This document shows, piece by piece, positions 18,794 through 27,803 of a DNA stretch of 64,000 nt (position 1 is the first letter of the stretch; every line of letters begins with the position of its first letter). Source of the stretch: Ignavibacteriales bacterium (GTDB taxonomy: Bacteria; Bacteroidota; Ignavibacteria; Ignavibacteriales; Ignavibacteriaceae); the NCBI GenBank assembly GCA_016707115.1, contig JADJIH010000011.1, positions 1-64,000 of the forward strand, in the 5' to 3' direction. The notes beneath the pieces are model-generated. The model was given only the letters and a program-made list of their open reading frames with translations, did no database searches and was not told where the DNA came from. Both the position numbers and the translations under genes were made by a program.

Positions 18794-19433
18794 TTTTCAA
18801 AAGTTTAAATGCATGCATCCATCTATTTTCTAAAAATCCAGGAATGCACCATAAAATACAAAGGGGCTCAATTGCCCGTGCTGCTTCAGCTTTACCCATA
18901 TCTTCAATTTCCCAACCAAAAGTATTTAAGATACCTTTCACTTGTGATTTTGCATTATCGCTATTCCCAGCAATAAACATTGTTGGTTTAATTCCATCAA
19001 AATCTGGATTGACCATTAAGGCTGAGCCAACACAACTAAATGATTTTACGAAGTTAGATTTCGGGAATTTACTTTGCAGTTGTTCCATTAAAGAATAATT
19101 CTGATCTGTAAAAAATTTAATCACACCATTAATGGGTGGAGTTTCCTCAATTGGATTTGTTGCATCAATAATTGTTTTATCTAAAAGATTGCTACTGCCC
19201 GCTTTTTCTAAAATACTTACTGCTGCTGTACCTTTAACAGCAAGCACTATTATATCGCCGAAATTTGCAGCCTGTTCAAACGAACCAACAGAAGCGCTAG
19301 GACCAGAGTTCTTTAACCAATCATTTAACTTACCTGGATTCCCTGTTCCTATCTTAACTTGATGTCCATGCTTTATAAATCCGGAACCAAGTATTTGCCC
19401 TACAACTCCAGAACCTAATATTCCAATTTTCAC
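18789..19433 (-). CDS. NADPH-dependent F420 reductase-like oxidoreductase
   Basis: 214 residues beginning with the Rossmann loop MKIGILGSGVVGQILGSGF. TGNPGKL at the end of the second strand suggests NADP binding, and IIVLAVKGTAA and IDATNPIEETPP match the F420-dependent NADP oxidoreductase domain (PF03807). The C-terminal part MGKAEAARAIEPLCILWC is typical of the bacterial relatives, which need not use F420. Transcribed toward msrA. Confidence 0.82.
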   Translation of the reverse strand: MKIGILGSGVVGQILGSGFIKHGHQVKIGTGNPGKLNDWLKNSGPSASVGSFEQAANFGDIIVLAVKGTAAVSILEKAGSSNLLDKTIIDATNPIEETPPINGVIKFFTDQNYSLMEQLQSKFPKSNFVKSFSCVGSALMVNPDFDGIKPTMFIAGNSDNAKSQVKGILNTFGWEIEDMGKAEAARAIEPLCILWCIPGFLENRWMHAFKLLKK

Positions 19434-19668
19434 TTTGCCTCCTTAACTATTTAAATGTTATTACTAATTAAAACTGCTCAATCATTTATATTGGCATAAA
19501 CATATAACAATAAACTTATAATATAAATTCACTTTCTTTTTCTTATTTGATTTTATGATAATTATCACACCAGATTAAATAGACTGCATATTGTTTAAGC
19601 AAAAACAAATTTATAGATTCAGAATAGTATCTTAATAAAAACATTTTATTTCCACATTAAAGGTATTT

Positions 19669-20448
19669 GTGGGCAAGAAAATTGCAATTGCTGTTCCTAA
19701 AGGCGGAGTTGGCAAAACAACAACCGCTGTAAACCTTGCAGCTGCTTTAGCAATTGCAGAAAAGAAAACCCTTCTAATAGATTTTGATCCTTCCGGAGCC
19801 TGCTCTGTTTCTCTCGGTTTTGAAAATGAAGTTTTGCGTGGTGATATTTTTCAGGTAATCAGTTTTATTAGGCACATTGATTCTGTCATTCATAAAACAG
19901 AATTACCAACTTTAGATTTTATTCCATGCAGCATAAACTCCGGAGAAATTGAAGAAAGAATTAATAGGCTTACAAGAAATATTTATTTGTTTGAAAACAT
20001 TCTCAATCAATATGCCCTTGAGCAATATGATTATATAATAATCGATTGTCCTCCATATTTAAAAGGATTAACCACTGTTGCGTTAACCGCTGCAGACTCA
20101 GTTCTGGTTCCAATCCGCGCAGGACAATTTTCAATCTCAGCACTTAAGAAAATGTATAATCATATTTTGTGGGTTAGAGAAAATCTTAATAAAAGATTAT
20201 CTGTTGAAGGAATTTTACTGACTATGTTTGAGCCCAATACAAAAGCCTGGGGATTAACTAAAAAAGTACTGTTTGAAAATTTTGGAGATGATATCCTTCA
20301 TACTGTAATTCCCAAAAGCACCACCATAACTGAAGCTGAGTTTTATGGTAAACCAACAATGTTGTTTGATGTTAAGTCGAGTGGTTCAGTTGCTTACCTG
20401 CAGCTTGCAAGTGAGCTGATGAATAAAGGATTACTCTTAGAACATTAA
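19669..20448 (+). CDS. ParA/Soj-family ATPase, orphan
   Basis: 259 residues, starting at GTG 19669. The deviant Walker A motif is PKGGVGKTTTAVNLA, followed by LIDFDPSGACS (Walker A') and YIIIDCPPYLKGLTTVAL (Walker B). Family members segregate chromosomes, plasmids or large protein assemblies by ATP-driven movement. No ParB or parS-like site is seen beside it, and the DNA-binding N-terminal extension of plasmid ParA is absent. A clear terminator follows. Its neighbour on the other side of the terminator is a convergent membrane-protein operon. Confidence 0.85.
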   Translation: MGKKIAIAVPKGGVGKTTTAVNLAAALAIAEKKTLLIDFDPSGACSVSLGFENEVLRGDIFQVISFIRHIDSVIHKTELPTLDFIPCSINSGEIEERINRLTRNIYLFENILNQYALEQYDYIIIDCPPYLKGLTTVALTAADSVLVPIRAGQFSISALKKMYNHILWVRENLNKRLSVEGILLTMFEPNTKAWGLTKKVLFENFGDDILHTVIPKSTTITEAEFYGKPTMLFDVKSSGSVAYLQLASELMNKGLLLEH

Positions 20449-20471
20449 ATTATATTGTTACTATTCATATG

Positions 20472-20500
20472 AAAAAGCTCCGAATTAATCGGAGCTTTTT
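20472..20500 (+). terminator. Rho-independent terminator after parA-like gene
   Basis: AAAAAGCTCCGA, loop ATTAA, TCGGAGCTTTTT. A perfect stem flanked by A and T runs, so it can serve both the ParA-like gene and the convergent operon. Confidence 0.9.
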
Positions 20501-20525
20501 ATTAGGATTAATTTCTATTTAAACT

Positions 20526-21776
20526 TTAGCTTTGTACTTGAGTTGTATCTGTTGGTGTTTTTTTCTTTCTAAGTAAAATCACCAATCCAATTATAAACAC
20601 AATTGCGAGACCAGCCACTGCATACAGCCAGGTAAGGCTTTGTGGTGATACAACGGATTTCCATTCAGATATCTTTTTTTCAATCGCATCTTTTTGTTCA
20701 GTTGCCAACAATTTGTTATCAATCAAATAAGGCATCCATTCGGATGAAATAGTTTTAAACCAAACACTATCTGCAAACAATGTATACGCGTTTTCTGAAT
20801 CCTCTTTGCTTTTTACACCATAATTTTTTATTTCATCAGCGATGTACTGGGATAAAACATTAGTAAAGTCATCACCATTATTAAAGTTTTGAAGATTGAT
20901 GTTATTTAAAGAAAATTCTTCATTTATAGATTCCCAGGCTTCTTTTCTTATACGATTTGACCAAACATTAAAAAGATTATCAATGTCTTTTAATTCTGCA
21001 GATTTATCTCCCTTGGTTGCATATACATCAACAAGCTTAGGACCTATTTTGCGCCACATGGTAACAAAATTTTGCTGTTCATTTTTTACTGCATCTAGGT
21101 CACTCGCTTTAAGTGAAGTAACTTCTAGAAATCTGCTGTTATCTCTTAAGGATTTTTTAACAACAGCCAGCAAATTATTTTTTTCAACCTGTGAGTATAC
21201 TTGTTCTTTATCCTGCTGAGTCATTGTAGAAACATCCCCGGCTAATTTGGGAGTTAGACTATCCACAATGCTAAAAATTAACTGATCACGTTTTAAAATT
21301 GTTGTTCTTAAATCAGCAACTAATTTTTCTAATTTTTCAATTGTTGCGGCATCCTTTTTACGCTGAGATTCTATAACCGTAATCTGATTAATTAATTCAT
21401 TATTCCTTCTGTTTAAGAGATCAACTTCAGATTTTAATGTTGTAACTTCTGTTTGCAATACTGTTATTGATGTAAAATCTTCTCGCCTCAGATCAAGCGA
21501 AGAACCTAGATTTTCAAATGCGGAGTTAAAATTCTCAGGATAAAGACTTTCATCCAAAATGCCTCTCTTTGCAGAAAAATCACGCTTAAGGTTATCGATC
21601 TCTAATGATAAGTTATCTAGATCTTCTAGGTTTGTTGCTAGTTTAATTCCATCTGAAAGTTTCTGATATCTTTCTTTAAAGCTCTGCACCATTTCATAAT
21701 CTGATTGTGCGAATAGCATTGTTGATGTTAATAGAAACATCATGAGCAATACATTATTTATCAATAGTCTTTTCAT
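20526..21776 (-). CDS. Coiled-coil protein with signal peptide and C-terminal membrane anchor
   Basis: 416 residues of no family I recognise. A signal peptide (FLLTSTMLFAQ) is followed by a helical region (about 25-170) rich in coiled-coil heptads (TEVTTLKSEVDLLNRRNNEL), a second helical domain (180-370), then SLTWLYAVAGLAIVFIIGLVILL, one membrane segment, and a short KKKTPTDTT tail. The topology suggests a mostly periplasmic protein tethered to the inner membrane. It overlaps the preceding lipoprotein gene by four bases (ATGA), so the two are translated together. Confidence 0.7.
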   Translation of the reverse strand: MKRLLINNVLLMMFLLTSTMLFAQSDYEMVQSFKERYQKLSDGIKLATNLEDLDNLSLEIDNLKRDFSAKRGILDESLYPENFNSAFENLGSSLDLRREDFTSITVLQTEVTTLKSEVDLLNRRNNELINQITVIESQRKKDAATIEKLEKLVADLRTTILKRDQLIFSIVDSLTPKLAGDVSTMTQQDKEQVYSQVEKNNLLAVVKKSLRDNSRFLEVTSLKASDLDAVKNEQQNFVTMWRKIGPKLVDVYATKGDKSAELKDIDNLFNVWSNRIRKEAWESINEEFSLNNINLQNFNNGDDFTNVLSQYIADEIKNYGVKSKEDSENAYTLFADSVWFKTISSEWMPYLIDNKLLATEQKDAIEKKISEWKSVVSPQSLTWLYAVAGLAIVFIIGLVILLRKKKTPTDTTQVQS

Positions 21777-22228
21777 TTTACACCTTCCTGAATTCCCTCA
21801 AAAGTAAGTTTATATGTTTTTGCATCGTCTAAAAGTTCAATGTATGGACTTCGCTGATTGAAGGCAGGATTAGACAATCCAGTTTCATTTACCAAAATTG
21901 TATTTTGAAGACTAAATGCATTCTTCTCAACAGAAAAAACATAAACATTCTTAAAATCAGTAGAAGTCATAAAATAATAGCCTTCATTATTTCTGATAAG
22001 ATGAAGGGTTTTTCCTGCGAAGGATAATGAGTCTTGTGTTTCTTCAAAGAACAATGCTTTTGTATTAAAATTAATAGAATGCCTCTCTTCATTAACAAAT
22101 CCATCTTTATCAACTTTAAGCACCGATTCAATCGGCCAGCTAAACTGAGCTGGTTCTAGTAGCAAAGAAGAGCATGCTGCAAGCAGAGTGATTGATGTAA
22201 ATATTAAAAATAATTTTATGTGTTTCAT
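21773..22228 (-). CDS. Small lipoprotein of unknown function
   Basis: The start at 22228 gives MKHIKLFLIFTSITLLAACS, a clear lipobox; the upstream ATG at 22279 would bury it. The mature part of about 130 residues looks beta-rich with alternating charged and aromatic residues (VFSVEKNAFSLQN, YIELLDDAKTYKLTFEG). No family recognised. Translationally coupled to the coiled-coil membrane protein, so the two probably work together in the envelope. Confidence 0.7.
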   Translation of the reverse strand: MKHIKLFLIFTSITLLAACSSLLLEPAQFSWPIESVLKVDKDGFVNEERHSINFNTKALFFEETQDSLSFAGKTLHLIRNNEGYYFMTSTDFKNVYVFSVEKNAFSLQNTILVNETGLSNPAFNQRSPYIELLDDAKTYKLTFEGIQEGVK

Positions 22229-22361
22229 TTTCTCTCCATAGTAAAATCGTGAATGTAAACTTAAGAAATCCATATACATCTCGAAAGACCAAAATTGAAG
22301 AAATATGTGCTAATACCAGCGGATTTTAAGATTTTGGGTGTGCATTATAATTACCTGGGTG

Positions 22362-22571
22362 CTAATTGTCGAAATTTTCATATTCAGTTTTGGAACTGTC
22401 ATTTTCAGGTAAAGAATCCTTTGGAATGGATCTGCCTGATTTTTTTAACGCATCTGTAAGTAAAAATTCAATCTCGGCATTAATGCTGCGCAAATCATCT
22501 GCCGCCCATTTTTCAAGCGCGGCATAAACATTACTATCAATTCTTAACAGAAATTTTTTCTTTTCACTCAT
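22362..22571 (-). CDS. Ribbon-helix-helix (Arc-like) DNA-binding protein
   Basis: About 69 residues. KKFLLRIDSNVYAALEKWAA is the beta strand and first helix of an Arc/CopG fold, and DLRSINAEIEFLLTDALKKSG the second helix with the usual S-x-N-x-E-I pattern; a 20-residue acidic tail follows. It starts at ATG 22571 (ATG 22583 is the alternative). It lies 22-33 bases after the preceding gene of the SPFH group. No toxin gene is adjacent, so it is more likely a regulator than an antitoxin. Confidence 0.78.
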   Translation of the reverse strand: MSEKKKFLLRIDSNVYAALEKWAADDLRSINAEIEFLLTDALKKSGRSIPKDSLPENDSSKTEYENFDN

Positions 22572-22604
22572 ATCAAGTCTCAATTGGCTTTATAATTATT
22601 AATC

Positions 22605-23114
22605 TCAACTTCCTGCACCATTTCTTCTATTCTCAAGTATCAAGTACCATATAATCATAACAACCCAAGGATTCTCATCAATTAGTGAAGAAGTTTTTTG
22701 AATTGTTACAACATTTTTTTCTTTGAGTGATAATTTATTTTGAAACATTAGCAGCAATTCATCTACCTCAGAAAAAACCTGACAGGATTTTTTAAATGCA
22801 CCAAATTTAAGATTCAGTTTTTTTCCATTCTGTAAATCGATTGACCCTTTTGTTCTAAAAAAATTTGTCTTCAAAGATGCAAAAGTCAAATCATAACCAA
22901 ATTTTCGAATCGCTATCTCTGATTTCCAAAAACTTGGTCTTATTATCTCATACTTTTCTTCAAAACCTTCTACCACCGCAGTTAAGCTAAAGAATTTTGG
23001 AAAGTACATCTTTGCCAGTAGTTCATTCGAAGATCTGAACTCATATTCACGTTTAAAAAAAGAGGGTTGAATAAGTATCAGATCTTCACCAATATAACTT
23101 GAAAGCAAGCGCAT
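22605..23114 (-). CDS. Hypothetical protein of the SPFH/Arc cassette
   Basis: 169 residues without signal peptide or membrane segment except a possible hydrophobic stretch PWVVMIIWYLILE near the C-terminus. The sequence has regular beta-strand spacing (QPSFFKREYEFRSSNELLAK, RPSFWKSEIAIRKFG) with a repeated PSF(F/W)K motif at residues about 17 and 60. The fold could be tubby/LURP-like, but this is only a guess. Its position between the SPFH gene and the Arc-like regulator suggests it works with the former. Confidence 0.65.
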   Translation of the reverse strand: MRLLSSYIGEDLILIQPSFFKREYEFRSSNELLAKMYFPKFFSLTAVVEGFEEKYEIIRPSFWKSEIAIRKFGYDLTFASLKTNFFRTKGSIDLQNGKKLNLKFGAFKKSCQVFSEVDELLLMFQNKLSLKEKNVVTIQKTSSLIDENPWVVMIIWYLILENRRNGAGS

Positions 23115-23184
23115 CTTATTACCTTAATAAATTTTATCTAGAGATGACATCTTTTCAACAGATGTCATCTCTTTGTAATTAATT

Positions 23185-24057
23185 TTATTGATACAGCGTA
23201 CCTGTATTAATAACAGGTTGGGTTGATGTTTCAGAAACAAGTGCAACCATTAAATTATTTACCATTGTTGCTTTTTTATCTTCATCAAGTTTTACAATAT
23301 TTTGTTCACTTAGAGCCGTAAGAGCCATCTGAACCATGCCTACTGCACCCTCAACAATTTTTGCTCTTGCTGCAATAACAGCTTGAGCCTGCTGTCTTCT
23401 TAGCATTGCCTGGGCAATTTCCTGGGCGTAAGCTAAATGGCTTATTCTTGATTCAATAATTTCAACCCCGGCGACTTCTAATCTTGTTTGCAAAGTATTT
23501 TTTAAATTTTCTGCAATCTCTAGTGGAGTGCCGCGTAAGGATGGTTTATCATCATCAACATCATACGGATATTCTGATGCCATTGAGCGAATTGCTGTTT
23601 CACTTTGTATTGCAACAAACTGTTCGTAATTCTGAACATCAAAAATAGCACGGGCCGAATCTACTACTCGCCAAACAATTACAGTTGCAATTTCTATGGG
23701 GTTTCCGTGTAGATCATTTACTTTTAGTCTTTCACTATTAAAGTTTCTTATTCTTAGCGTAACATGTTTTTTTACTGTGAAAGGATTAACCCACCAAAAA
23801 CCAGAATCTTTAACCGTGCCCGTGTATTTACCAAACAGCATTAATACTTTAGATTCGTTTGGTTGTACAATCATAAATCCACCAAAGCTAATAAAAGATA
23901 TTAGTGCCAGAGGAAAGAAAAACCAAAGCATGCTTGGATTGTTGGTATTTACCATTAAAACAAGAAGAAAAATATCTAAAACGAAAAGTGCAATTACGAT
24001 AAGCAAAGCAATAAAACCGTTTGTTTTATTTGCTCTTTTTTCTGTTATTTTGTCCAT
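23185..24057 (-). CDS. SPFH/Band 7 membrane protein (stomatin-like)
   Basis: 290 residues: two N-terminal membrane segments (GFIALLIVIALFVLDIFLLV and LWFFFPLALISFISFGGFM), then the SPFH domain from VQPNESKVLMLFGKYTGTVK through GFWWVNPFT to VEIIESRISHLAYAQEIAQA, then a helix rich in Ala/Gln (MLRRQQAQAVIAARAKIVEG). Such proteins form ring-like scaffolds in the membrane. The AT-rich region upstream holds the likely promoter of the minus-strand group that runs on to 20526. Confidence 0.88.
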   Translation of the reverse strand: MDKITEKRANKTNGFIALLIVIALFVLDIFLLVLMVNTNNPSMLWFFFPLALISFISFGGFMIVQPNESKVLMLFGKYTGTVKDSGFWWVNPFTVKKHVTLRIRNFNSERLKVNDLHGNPIEIATVIVWRVVDSARAIFDVQNYEQFVAIQSETAIRSMASEYPYDVDDDKPSLRGTPLEIAENLKNTLQTRLEVAGVEIIESRISHLAYAQEIAQAMLRRQQAQAVIAARAKIVEGAVGMVQMALTALSEQNIVKLDEDKKATMVNNLMVALVSETSTQPVINTGTLYQ

Positions 24058-24221
24058 TTTACATTCCTTTTAAAATTGCTATCGTTATGATATCATATTG
24101 ATAGCAAATAGTCAAGTAAAATTTTAATATTGGTAATCTAAGTCAGCAATATTATGTTTTTAGCAAATTTTTGAATTATTTATGTTAGGTTGATGTTGTG
24201 AATGGTAAATAATAAGGATTT

Positions 24222-25692
24222 ATGAAAATATTATTAACTGGTGCAACCGGCTATATCGGCAAAAGACTCCTTTCGGTTTTGATTGAACAAGGACACGAAG
24301 TTGTGTGCTGCGTACGCGATAAAAATAGATTTCCCACAGATGGAGTTTATAAAAATCCAAAAGTATCCTTGATTGAAATTGATTTTCTAAAAGACATTCA
24401 AAGTTCAGGTTCAAGTGTAAGCTCAAGTTTTATAAATGATATTGATGCCGCTTACTATCTTATTCACTCAATGAGTTCTAACGTAAAAGATTTTGGTTCG
24501 CTGGAAGAAAAATCTGCAAACAATTTTATAAAACTTGTCGAACCAACATCTGCAAAGCAAATTATTTATCTTGGTGGAATTGCAAATGAAGAAAAACTGT
24601 CCAAACATCTTGCATCAAGAAAAAAAGTTGAAGAGATTCTTTCAACAAGCCTCATTCCGCTTACATCAATCAAGGCAGGAATAATTGTTGGATCCGGGAG
24701 CGCTTCATTTGAAATCATTCGTGATCTTGTGGAAAAGCTTCCCTTGATGATCACGCCGAAATGGTTGAATACAAAACATCAACCGATTGCCATCAGAAAT
24801 ATATTAGAACACTTAACTGGAGTTTTACTTAAGCCCGAAACATTTAATAGATCTTATGATGTTGGCGGACCGGATGTTTTAACTTACAAACAAATGCTTT
24901 TACAATTGGCAGAAGTGCGTGGACTCAAAAGATTTATTTTTACCGTTCCTGTTATGACTCCACGCCTATCATCTTACTGGCTTTACTTTGTTACATCAAC
25001 TTCATATATGCTTGCAATAAATCTTGTAAACAGTATGAAGATAGAAGTTGTTGCAAAAAATAATGAGCTTGAAAATATGCTTGGTATAAAACCAATATCT
25101 TACAAAGAAGCTGTACAGCTTGCATTTCAAAAGATAGAACAAAATAATGTTGTGTCAAGCTGGAAAGATTCTCTTGTATCAAGTTACGTTGATAACTCTT
25201 TGCTTGAACATATTAATGTTCCAACAAACGGTTGTTACTTTGATATAAGAGAAAAACAAATAACAACAAATATTGATGGGGTTTTTGATAACATCTGGTC
25301 TATTGGTGGAGAGCGCGGATGGTATTACGGTGATTGGCTCTGGCACTTGAGAGGATTTTTTAGATAAACTTTTCGGCGGCGTGGGTTTAAGAAGAGGAAG
25401 AACAAATAAAAACGAAATTCATACTGGCGATACACTCGACTTCTGGCGTGTGCTGGCTGCCGATAAAGAAAACAAGAGATTACTTCTCTATGCTGAAATG
25501 AAGCTTCCCGGAGAAGCGTGGCTTGAGTTTAAGATATTTGAAAAGAATGGAAAAAACTTTTTACAGCAAACTGCAACCTTCCGTCCCAAAGGATTACTTG
25601 GCAGAATGTATTGGTACTCTGTTTTGCCGTTTCACTATTTTGTGTTTGATGGAATGGCAGAAAATGTTATTAACTTTAAAATGAATTTATGA
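24222..25692 (+). CDS. NAD(P)-binding SDR-family protein with DUF2867 domain (frameshifted)
   Basis: The frame 24222-25367 starts with MKILLTGATGYIGKRLL, an extended-SDR Rossmann loop, and includes YLIHSMSS and IKAGIIVGSGSASFEIIRDL, as in YbjT-like proteins. From about 300 on it is a DUF2867 domain that continues in 25381-25692 (GDTLDFWRVLAAD to FHYFVFDGMAENVI). The break is in GGATTTTTTAGATAA near 25355: one T fewer gives LLDKLFGGVGLRRGR and joins the frames. A T-run error is therefore likely. The product is about 490 residues. Its end overlaps the flavodoxin-like gene by four bases. Confidence 0.83.
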
Positions 25693-26263
25693 ACAACCTA
25701 ATAATAATAGCACATCCAGATAAACAAAGTTTTTGCCATAACGGTATTTTTAAAACTATTTATAATACACTGATTGATAATAAAGAAAATGTTGATGTGA
25801 TAGACTTATATGAAGAAAAATTTAATGTATTCGGTGATGAAGAAAAAACTAATTTATATAAAGGACTAATTACTAAATCAAATCGCATTTACATTATTTC
25901 ACCGGTCTGGTGGTTTAGATGCACACCGTTATTGGAATCTTTTTTCGATCAGGTCTTGAGTCCCGGCTTCGCTTACAAATTCATTCCTATTACAAAATCA
26001 TTAGGGATTCCTAAGCCGTTTTTAAAGACAAAAAAGTAAGAACTTATTTAACACACGGAGCTCCGGCCCTGCCTGTGCTTACGTTATATGTAAACTCAGT
26101 AAAACTAAGACTTGTAATGGGAGTTTATTCATTTGTGTTCGGTTGGTTCCGAACTAAAACACGCCAATTCTGGTCTGTACCTTTTGTTTCAGAAGACAAA
26201 AGAAAATCATATCTAAAAAAAGTTATAAAGGATGTTGAAAGTGATATTAGAAGATCAATTTAG
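25689..26263 (+). CDS. NAD(P)H quinone oxidoreductase, flavodoxin-like fold (frameshifted)
   Basis: Pieces 25689-26039 and 26075-26263 form one protein of about 190 residues. It opens LIIIAHPDKQSFCHNGIF, continues with YIISPVWWFRCTPLLESFFDQVL and ends THGAPALPVLTLYVNS ... DVESDI, typical of KefF/MdaB/YwrO enzymes that reduce quinones with FMN or FAD. The break is at ACAAAAAAGTAAG near 26033; one more A restores the frame (DKKVRTYLTHG). Coupled to the preceding oxidoreductase through an ATGA overlap. Confidence 0.82.
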
Positions 26264-26390
26264 CAAAATAGATTTTTTCAAAAATGGAATTTTTTAACAA
26301 CAATTAAAAGGAAAACAAAAGTGAAAATAAAAATCAAAGTTTCTTTTATTTTAATCTAAACTTTAACCAAAAAATACGAAAGGAAACACA

Positions 26391-26786
26391 ATGGATATAC
26401 TAAACACTATTCAATCTGCAGTTGGCGGTGGAGATAAAAAAGATGATTTAATGTCATCAGTAATGAGTTTGCTCGGCGGGCAGGGCGGGTTGCAAAATCT
26501 TATTGGCCAGTTTGATGCAAAAGGACTTGGCGATATTATTGGTTCCTGGGTTGGAACTGGGCAAAATAAATCAATCTCAGCAGATCAAATTCAAAATGTT
26601 ATCGGCTCCGATGCATTAAGCGGTATTGCCTCAAAACTTGGAATAAATGTTAGTGATTTGTCCGGACAACTTTCAAATCTTTTGCCCGGCGTTGTTGATA
26701 AACTAACGCCTAATGGTAAAGTTCCTGAAGGTGATATTTTAAATCAGGCAACGGATTTACTTGGTGGATTGTTTGGAAAGAAATAA
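26391..26786 (+). CDS. YidB/DUF937 family protein
   Basis: 131 residues with no signal peptide. Gly-rich segments (SLLGGQGGLQNLIGQF, LGDIIGSWVGTGQNKSIS) and the ending LSGQLSNLLPGVVDKLTPNG then LLGGLF are the signature of the YidB/DUF937 family, of unknown function. An AAAGGAAACACA ribosome-binding site precedes the ATG. Confidence 0.85.
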   Translation: MDILNTIQSAVGGGDKKDDLMSSVMSLLGGQGGLQNLIGQFDAKGLGDIIGSWVGTGQNKSISADQIQNVIGSDALSGIASKLGINVSDLSGQLSNLLPGVVDKLTPNGKVPEGDILNQATDLLGGLFGKK

Positions 26787-27075
26787 TATAATCATAATTT
26801 CTGATTTTAAAGCCGCGGTAGAAATACTGGGTTTTTTTGATTCGTACTCATAAATATATTCACCTTTTGTGAGCGAAGCGAAAGATGTTTTGTTTACCTA
26901 TGGCCAACTCGCTTGCACCACATCTTAAACTCTGATGATTTTAACTCATGTATTGACGGGTTCATCTCTTAAATAAACAGGCTCATCGTTTTATTTTTTT
27001 CAGCGCCATTTCTCCCACTTAAGTTTGGAATAGAAACTTAAAAACATTTATTCATAAACTTGAAAGGATATAAAA
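26787..27075. other. Intergenic stretch without recognised gene
   Basis: Nearly 290 bases with no credible frame on either strand and no strong hairpin. The last 70 bases, with AAAGGATATAAAA before the ATG at 27076, presumably hold the promoter and ribosome-binding site of the outer-membrane protein. Confidence 0.4.
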
Positions 27076-27681
27076 ATGAAAAAGTTACTTTTAACAATCG
27101 CTGCTTTAACACTGATAGTGCTTTTTAATCAAACTTATGCACAGAACAAATGGAGCCTGGAATTCAGACCCGGTGTTGATTATGCAACCACGGATATTTC
27201 CAATGCTGATCTCGGAATAGGTTTCGGATTGGAAGGTACGATTGCGTATCGATTTATGCCTCATCTTGCTGCCTATGCAGGATGGAGTTACAATAATTTT
27301 GCTGTTGATCAATCATTTGCAGGAACTGATGCAAGCTTTGAAGAAACAGGATACACTTTTGGGTTTCAGTTTATCCACCTAATCGGAGAATCAACTCTAA
27401 GTTATCTAGTAAGGATTGGTGGAACTTATAATCACATTGAAATCGAAAACAATGATGGTGATATCATAATCGATTCGGGGCATGGATTGGGCTGGCAGGC
27501 AGAGGCAGGTCTGGTGATTCCTTTGAGTGAAAGATTTTCATTATTACCCTCTGTAAGATATCGTTCACTCAATCGGGATATCAAGATTGAAAATGTTAGT
27601 ACTTCTGTTGATTTGAATTATCTATCAGTTGGGGTTGGTTTGTCCTGGTCTTTTTTTAAGAATGCAGCCATGTCATTCTGA
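27076..27681 (+). CDS. Outer-membrane beta-barrel protein
   Basis: 201 residues: a signal peptide (cleavage near TYAQ) and then amphipathic strands with the OmpA/OprF-like barrel pattern (AAYAGWSYNNFAV, ETGYTFGFQFIHL, LGWQAEAGLVIPLSERF, VGVGLSWSFF). A barrel of this kind should end on an aromatic residue at SWSFF; here the frame runs seven residues further into a palindromic repeat and stops within its GTCATTCTGA. One extra T in the run at 27653-27659 would create a stop right after SWSFF. Confidence 0.82.
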   Translation: MKKLLLTIAALTLIVLFNQTYAQNKWSLEFRPGVDYATTDISNADLGIGFGLEGTIAYRFMPHLAAYAGWSYNNFAVDQSFAGTDASFEETGYTFGFQFIHLIGESTLSYLVRIGGTYNHIEIENNDGDIIIDSGHGLGWQAEAGLVIPLSERFSLLPSVRYRSLNRDIKIENVSTSVDLNYLSVGVGLSWSFFKNAAMSF

Positions 27682-27751
27682 ACGGAACGAAGTGGAGTGA
27701 AGAATCTCAAGGAATAAATTCAGGAGATTCTTCGCTTTGCTCAGAATGACA
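27671..27751. repeat. Palindromic intergenic repeat, TGTCATTCTGA type
   Basis: TGTCATTCTGAACGGAACG and GAGTGAAGAATCTC on the left are answered by GAGATTCTTCGCTTTG and CTCAGAATGACA on the right. The left end overlaps the last codons of the barrel protein as read here. Confidence 0.8.
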
Positions 27752-27803
27752 TTAAAAAACATAAGCATCTTAAAATCTTTTTAACGAATTTTGAAGTGTG
27801 AAA

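Noticed and set aside
22362..22571. Antitoxin of a toxin-antitoxin pair
   Set aside because: The neighbours are an SPFH-linked protein and a lipoprotein; neither looks like a toxin.
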